Shown: piece after piece, positions 62,827-64,000 of the stretch
Position numbering within the stretch: position 1 is the stretch's first letter
How the letters are laid out: each line of letters opens with the position of its first letter
DNA from: Actinoplanes palleronii
Lineage (GTDB): Bacteria > Actinomycetota > Actinomycetes > Mycobacteriales > Micromonosporaceae
Direction of reading: 5' to 3'
DNA: 64,000 bases
Assembly: GCF_016862315.1 (NCBI RefSeq)
Contig: NZ_BOMS01000092.1
Coordinates: 44,387 to 108,386, forward strand
The notes under the pieces: generated by a model
The model's database searches: none
The model's input: the letters and a program-made list of their open reading frames with translations, nothing else
Told to the model about the DNA's origin: nothing
Translations under genes and position numbers: made by a program

Positions 62827-63945
62827 ATGCCCGTACCCCTCTCGATCCTCGACCTCGCGCCGCTGGTGTCCGGCGGCGACGTCGGTGACGCCCTGCGGCG
62901 GACCCTGGACCTGGCCCGCAGCGCCGAGCACTTCGGCTACCACCGGTACTGGGTGGCCGAACACCACTTCACCCCGGGCGTCGCGTCGGCACAGCCGGCG
63001 CTGCTGCTCGGGCAGCTGGCCGCGGTCACCGAGCGGATCCGGCTGGGGTCCGGTGCGGTGCAGACCGGGCACCAGACCGCGCTCTCCATCGTGGAGCAGT
63101 TCGGCTTGCTGGACGCGCTCTACCCGGGGCGGTTCGACCTCGGGCTGGGCAGGTCCGGTCAGGCGAAGAAGGAAGCGCTCCGGGCCGCTGAGTCTTACGC
63201 TGTCGAGGTGCACGAGGAGGTCGTCGACGGGCTGCTCATCCCGAAGCCGTTCTCCTGGGCGCCGATCTTCGCCTCGGATCGCACCGCGCTCGCCAGCAGT
63301 CTGCTGTCCCAGCCCGGCGCGGAACCACTCGGGCTGACCGAGATCCTCGACCAGATCGACGGGCTGCTGGCCGGGCCGTACCCGGACGGCAAGGGCAACG
63401 AGGTCACCGCGGTTCCCGGCGCCGGCGCCGACCTGGAGGTGTGGCTGCTGGGCAGCAGCGGCGGGGAGAGCGCGCGCACGGCGGGGGCCCGGGGCCTGCC
63501 GTTCGCGGCGAACTACCACGTGGCGCCGGCCAAGGTCCTCGAGGCGGCGGCGGCCTACAAAGCGTCTTTTGTGCCGTCGGCGACCCGCGACAAGCCGCAC
63601 CTGATGGTCTCGGCCGACGTCGTCGTGGCGGAGGACGACGAGACCGCGCGGCGGCTGGCCGCGCCGTATGCCCTGTGGGTGCGCAGCATCCGGACCGGGC
63701 TGGGCGCGGTGCCCTACCCGAGCGAGGAGGAGGCCGCCGCCTTCACATGGACCGATCATGACCGTGACCTGGTCGCGGATCGGGTGGCGACCCAGTTCGT
63801 CGGGTCGCCGGCGACGGTCGCCGCTCAGCTGGAGACCCTGCGGCGGGTCACCGGCGCCGACGAACTCCTGATCACCACGATCACCCACCGGCACGCGGAC
63901 CGGGTCCGCTCCTTCGAACTGCTGGCCAAGGAGTGGGCAGGGTAG
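62827..63945 (+). CDS. MsnO8-like LLM class oxidoreductase
   Basis: A 372-residue luciferase-like protein. LSILDLAPL at the start, RYWVAEHH, RIRLGSGAVQTGHQTALSIVEQFGLLDALYPGRFDLGLGRS and LGSSGGES match the MsnO8 (MupA/Atu3671-related) subgroup. B. subtilis YtmO, used in S-alkyl-cysteine metabolism, is of this type. The ATG at 62827 is 5 bp after the previous stop; the open frame further upstream shadows that gene. It ends the operon; dispersed repeat copy d begins 20 bp later. Confidence 0.88.
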   Translation: MPVPLSILDLAPLVSGGDVGDALRRTLDLARSAEHFGYHRYWVAEHHFTPGVASAQPALLLGQLAAVTERIRLGSGAVQTGHQTALSIVEQFGLLDALYPGRFDLGLGRSGQAKKEALRAAESYAVEVHEEVVDGLLIPKPFSWAPIFASDRTALASSLLSQPGAEPLGLTEILDQIDGLLAGPYPDGKGNEVTAVPGAGADLEVWLLGSSGGESARTAGARGLPFAANYHVAPAKVLEAAAAYKASFVPSATRDKPHLMVSADVVVAEDDETARRLAAPYALWVRSIRTGLGAVPYPSEEEAAAFTWTDHDRDLVADRVATQFVGSPATVAAQLETLRRVTGADELLITTITHRHADRVRSFELLAKEWAG

Positions 63946-63964
63946 GCGGTCCGGCTCCGCGTCA

Positions 63965-64000
63965 CCCCTTTTGCGGTACGAATACGGAGCGGCCGTCCGC
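63965..64000 (+). repeat. Composite dispersed repeat, copy d, cut by the window edge
   Basis: CCCCTTTTGCGGTACGAATA (63965-63984) followed by CGGAGCGGCCGTCCGC matches the head block of copies b (22911) and c (30521). The hairpin part would lie beyond the window end. Confidence 0.7.

Overview
The window is about 64 kb of very GC-rich, densely coded DNA with GTG and TTG starts, Lrp, LacI, TetR and HxlR regulators, several LLM-type (F420 or flavin) oxidoreductases, SpoIIE-type phosphatases and a chemoreceptor. This points to a filamentous actinobacterium. A motile Micromonosporaceae member such as Actinoplanes is my inference; there is no rRNA, tRNA, phage, transposase or CRISPR array to settle it.

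Layout. (1) 1-7421 and 8969-13417 form a polyamine/GABA island: the 3' end of a class III aminotransferase, an aminoaldehyde dehydrogenase, a complete PotABCD importer closed by a strong terminator, a second aminotransferase, then (minus strand) an FAD amine oxidase-like protein, an Lrp regulator, GABA aminotransferase and a second aminoaldehyde dehydrogenase. Together these would import putrescine-like amines and oxidise them through aminoaldehydes to succinate semialdehyde. A hydrolase and a receiver-only response regulator lie between the two halves. (2) 13522-14727 is a GAF-SpoIIE phosphatase. (3) 14780-21643 is a sugar module: a GH3 glycosidase divergent from an ABC sugar importer, followed by a convergent LacI regulator; three near-identical operator-like sites tie them together. 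(4) 22000-38118 is mixed: LLM oxidoreductases, an unknown membrane protein, two giant FtsX-like permeases without an ATPase, a P1 peptidase, DUF427, YbaK, a QorR-like regulator with its reductase, a UBP zinc finger, a chemoreceptor and a diguanylate cyclase. (5) 38243-44596 is a beta-oxidation operon (racemase, FadB-type, thiolase, acyl-CoA dehydrogenase) with a divergent TetR. (6) 44738-54521 holds a membrane protein interrupted by repeats, a NarL-type two-component pair, a second GAF-SpoIIE phosphatase, an LtaS-like sulfatase, a pair of paralogous unknown membrane proteins and a membrane-anchored PemK/MazF-like protein. (7) 54602-63945 is one operon: an oligopeptide-type ABC importer with a fused double ATPase and four LLM monooxygenases, preceded by an AT-rich operator-like palindrome. 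Uptake and oxidative cleavage of an organosulfur or related compound is the likely theme (inference).

The most unusual content is not a gene. A composite dispersed repeat (about 160 bp; a conserved head plus a long palindromic hairpin) recurs downstream of unrelated genes at about 8.8, 22.9, 30.5 and 63.97 kb. Its hairpin half occurs alone near 49.8 kb and, as a 63-bp tandem pair, inside the open frame of a membrane-protein gene at 45.1 kb, where it stays in frame. A second, 61-bp quasi-palindromic repeat family sits at 44.6 and 50.05 kb.
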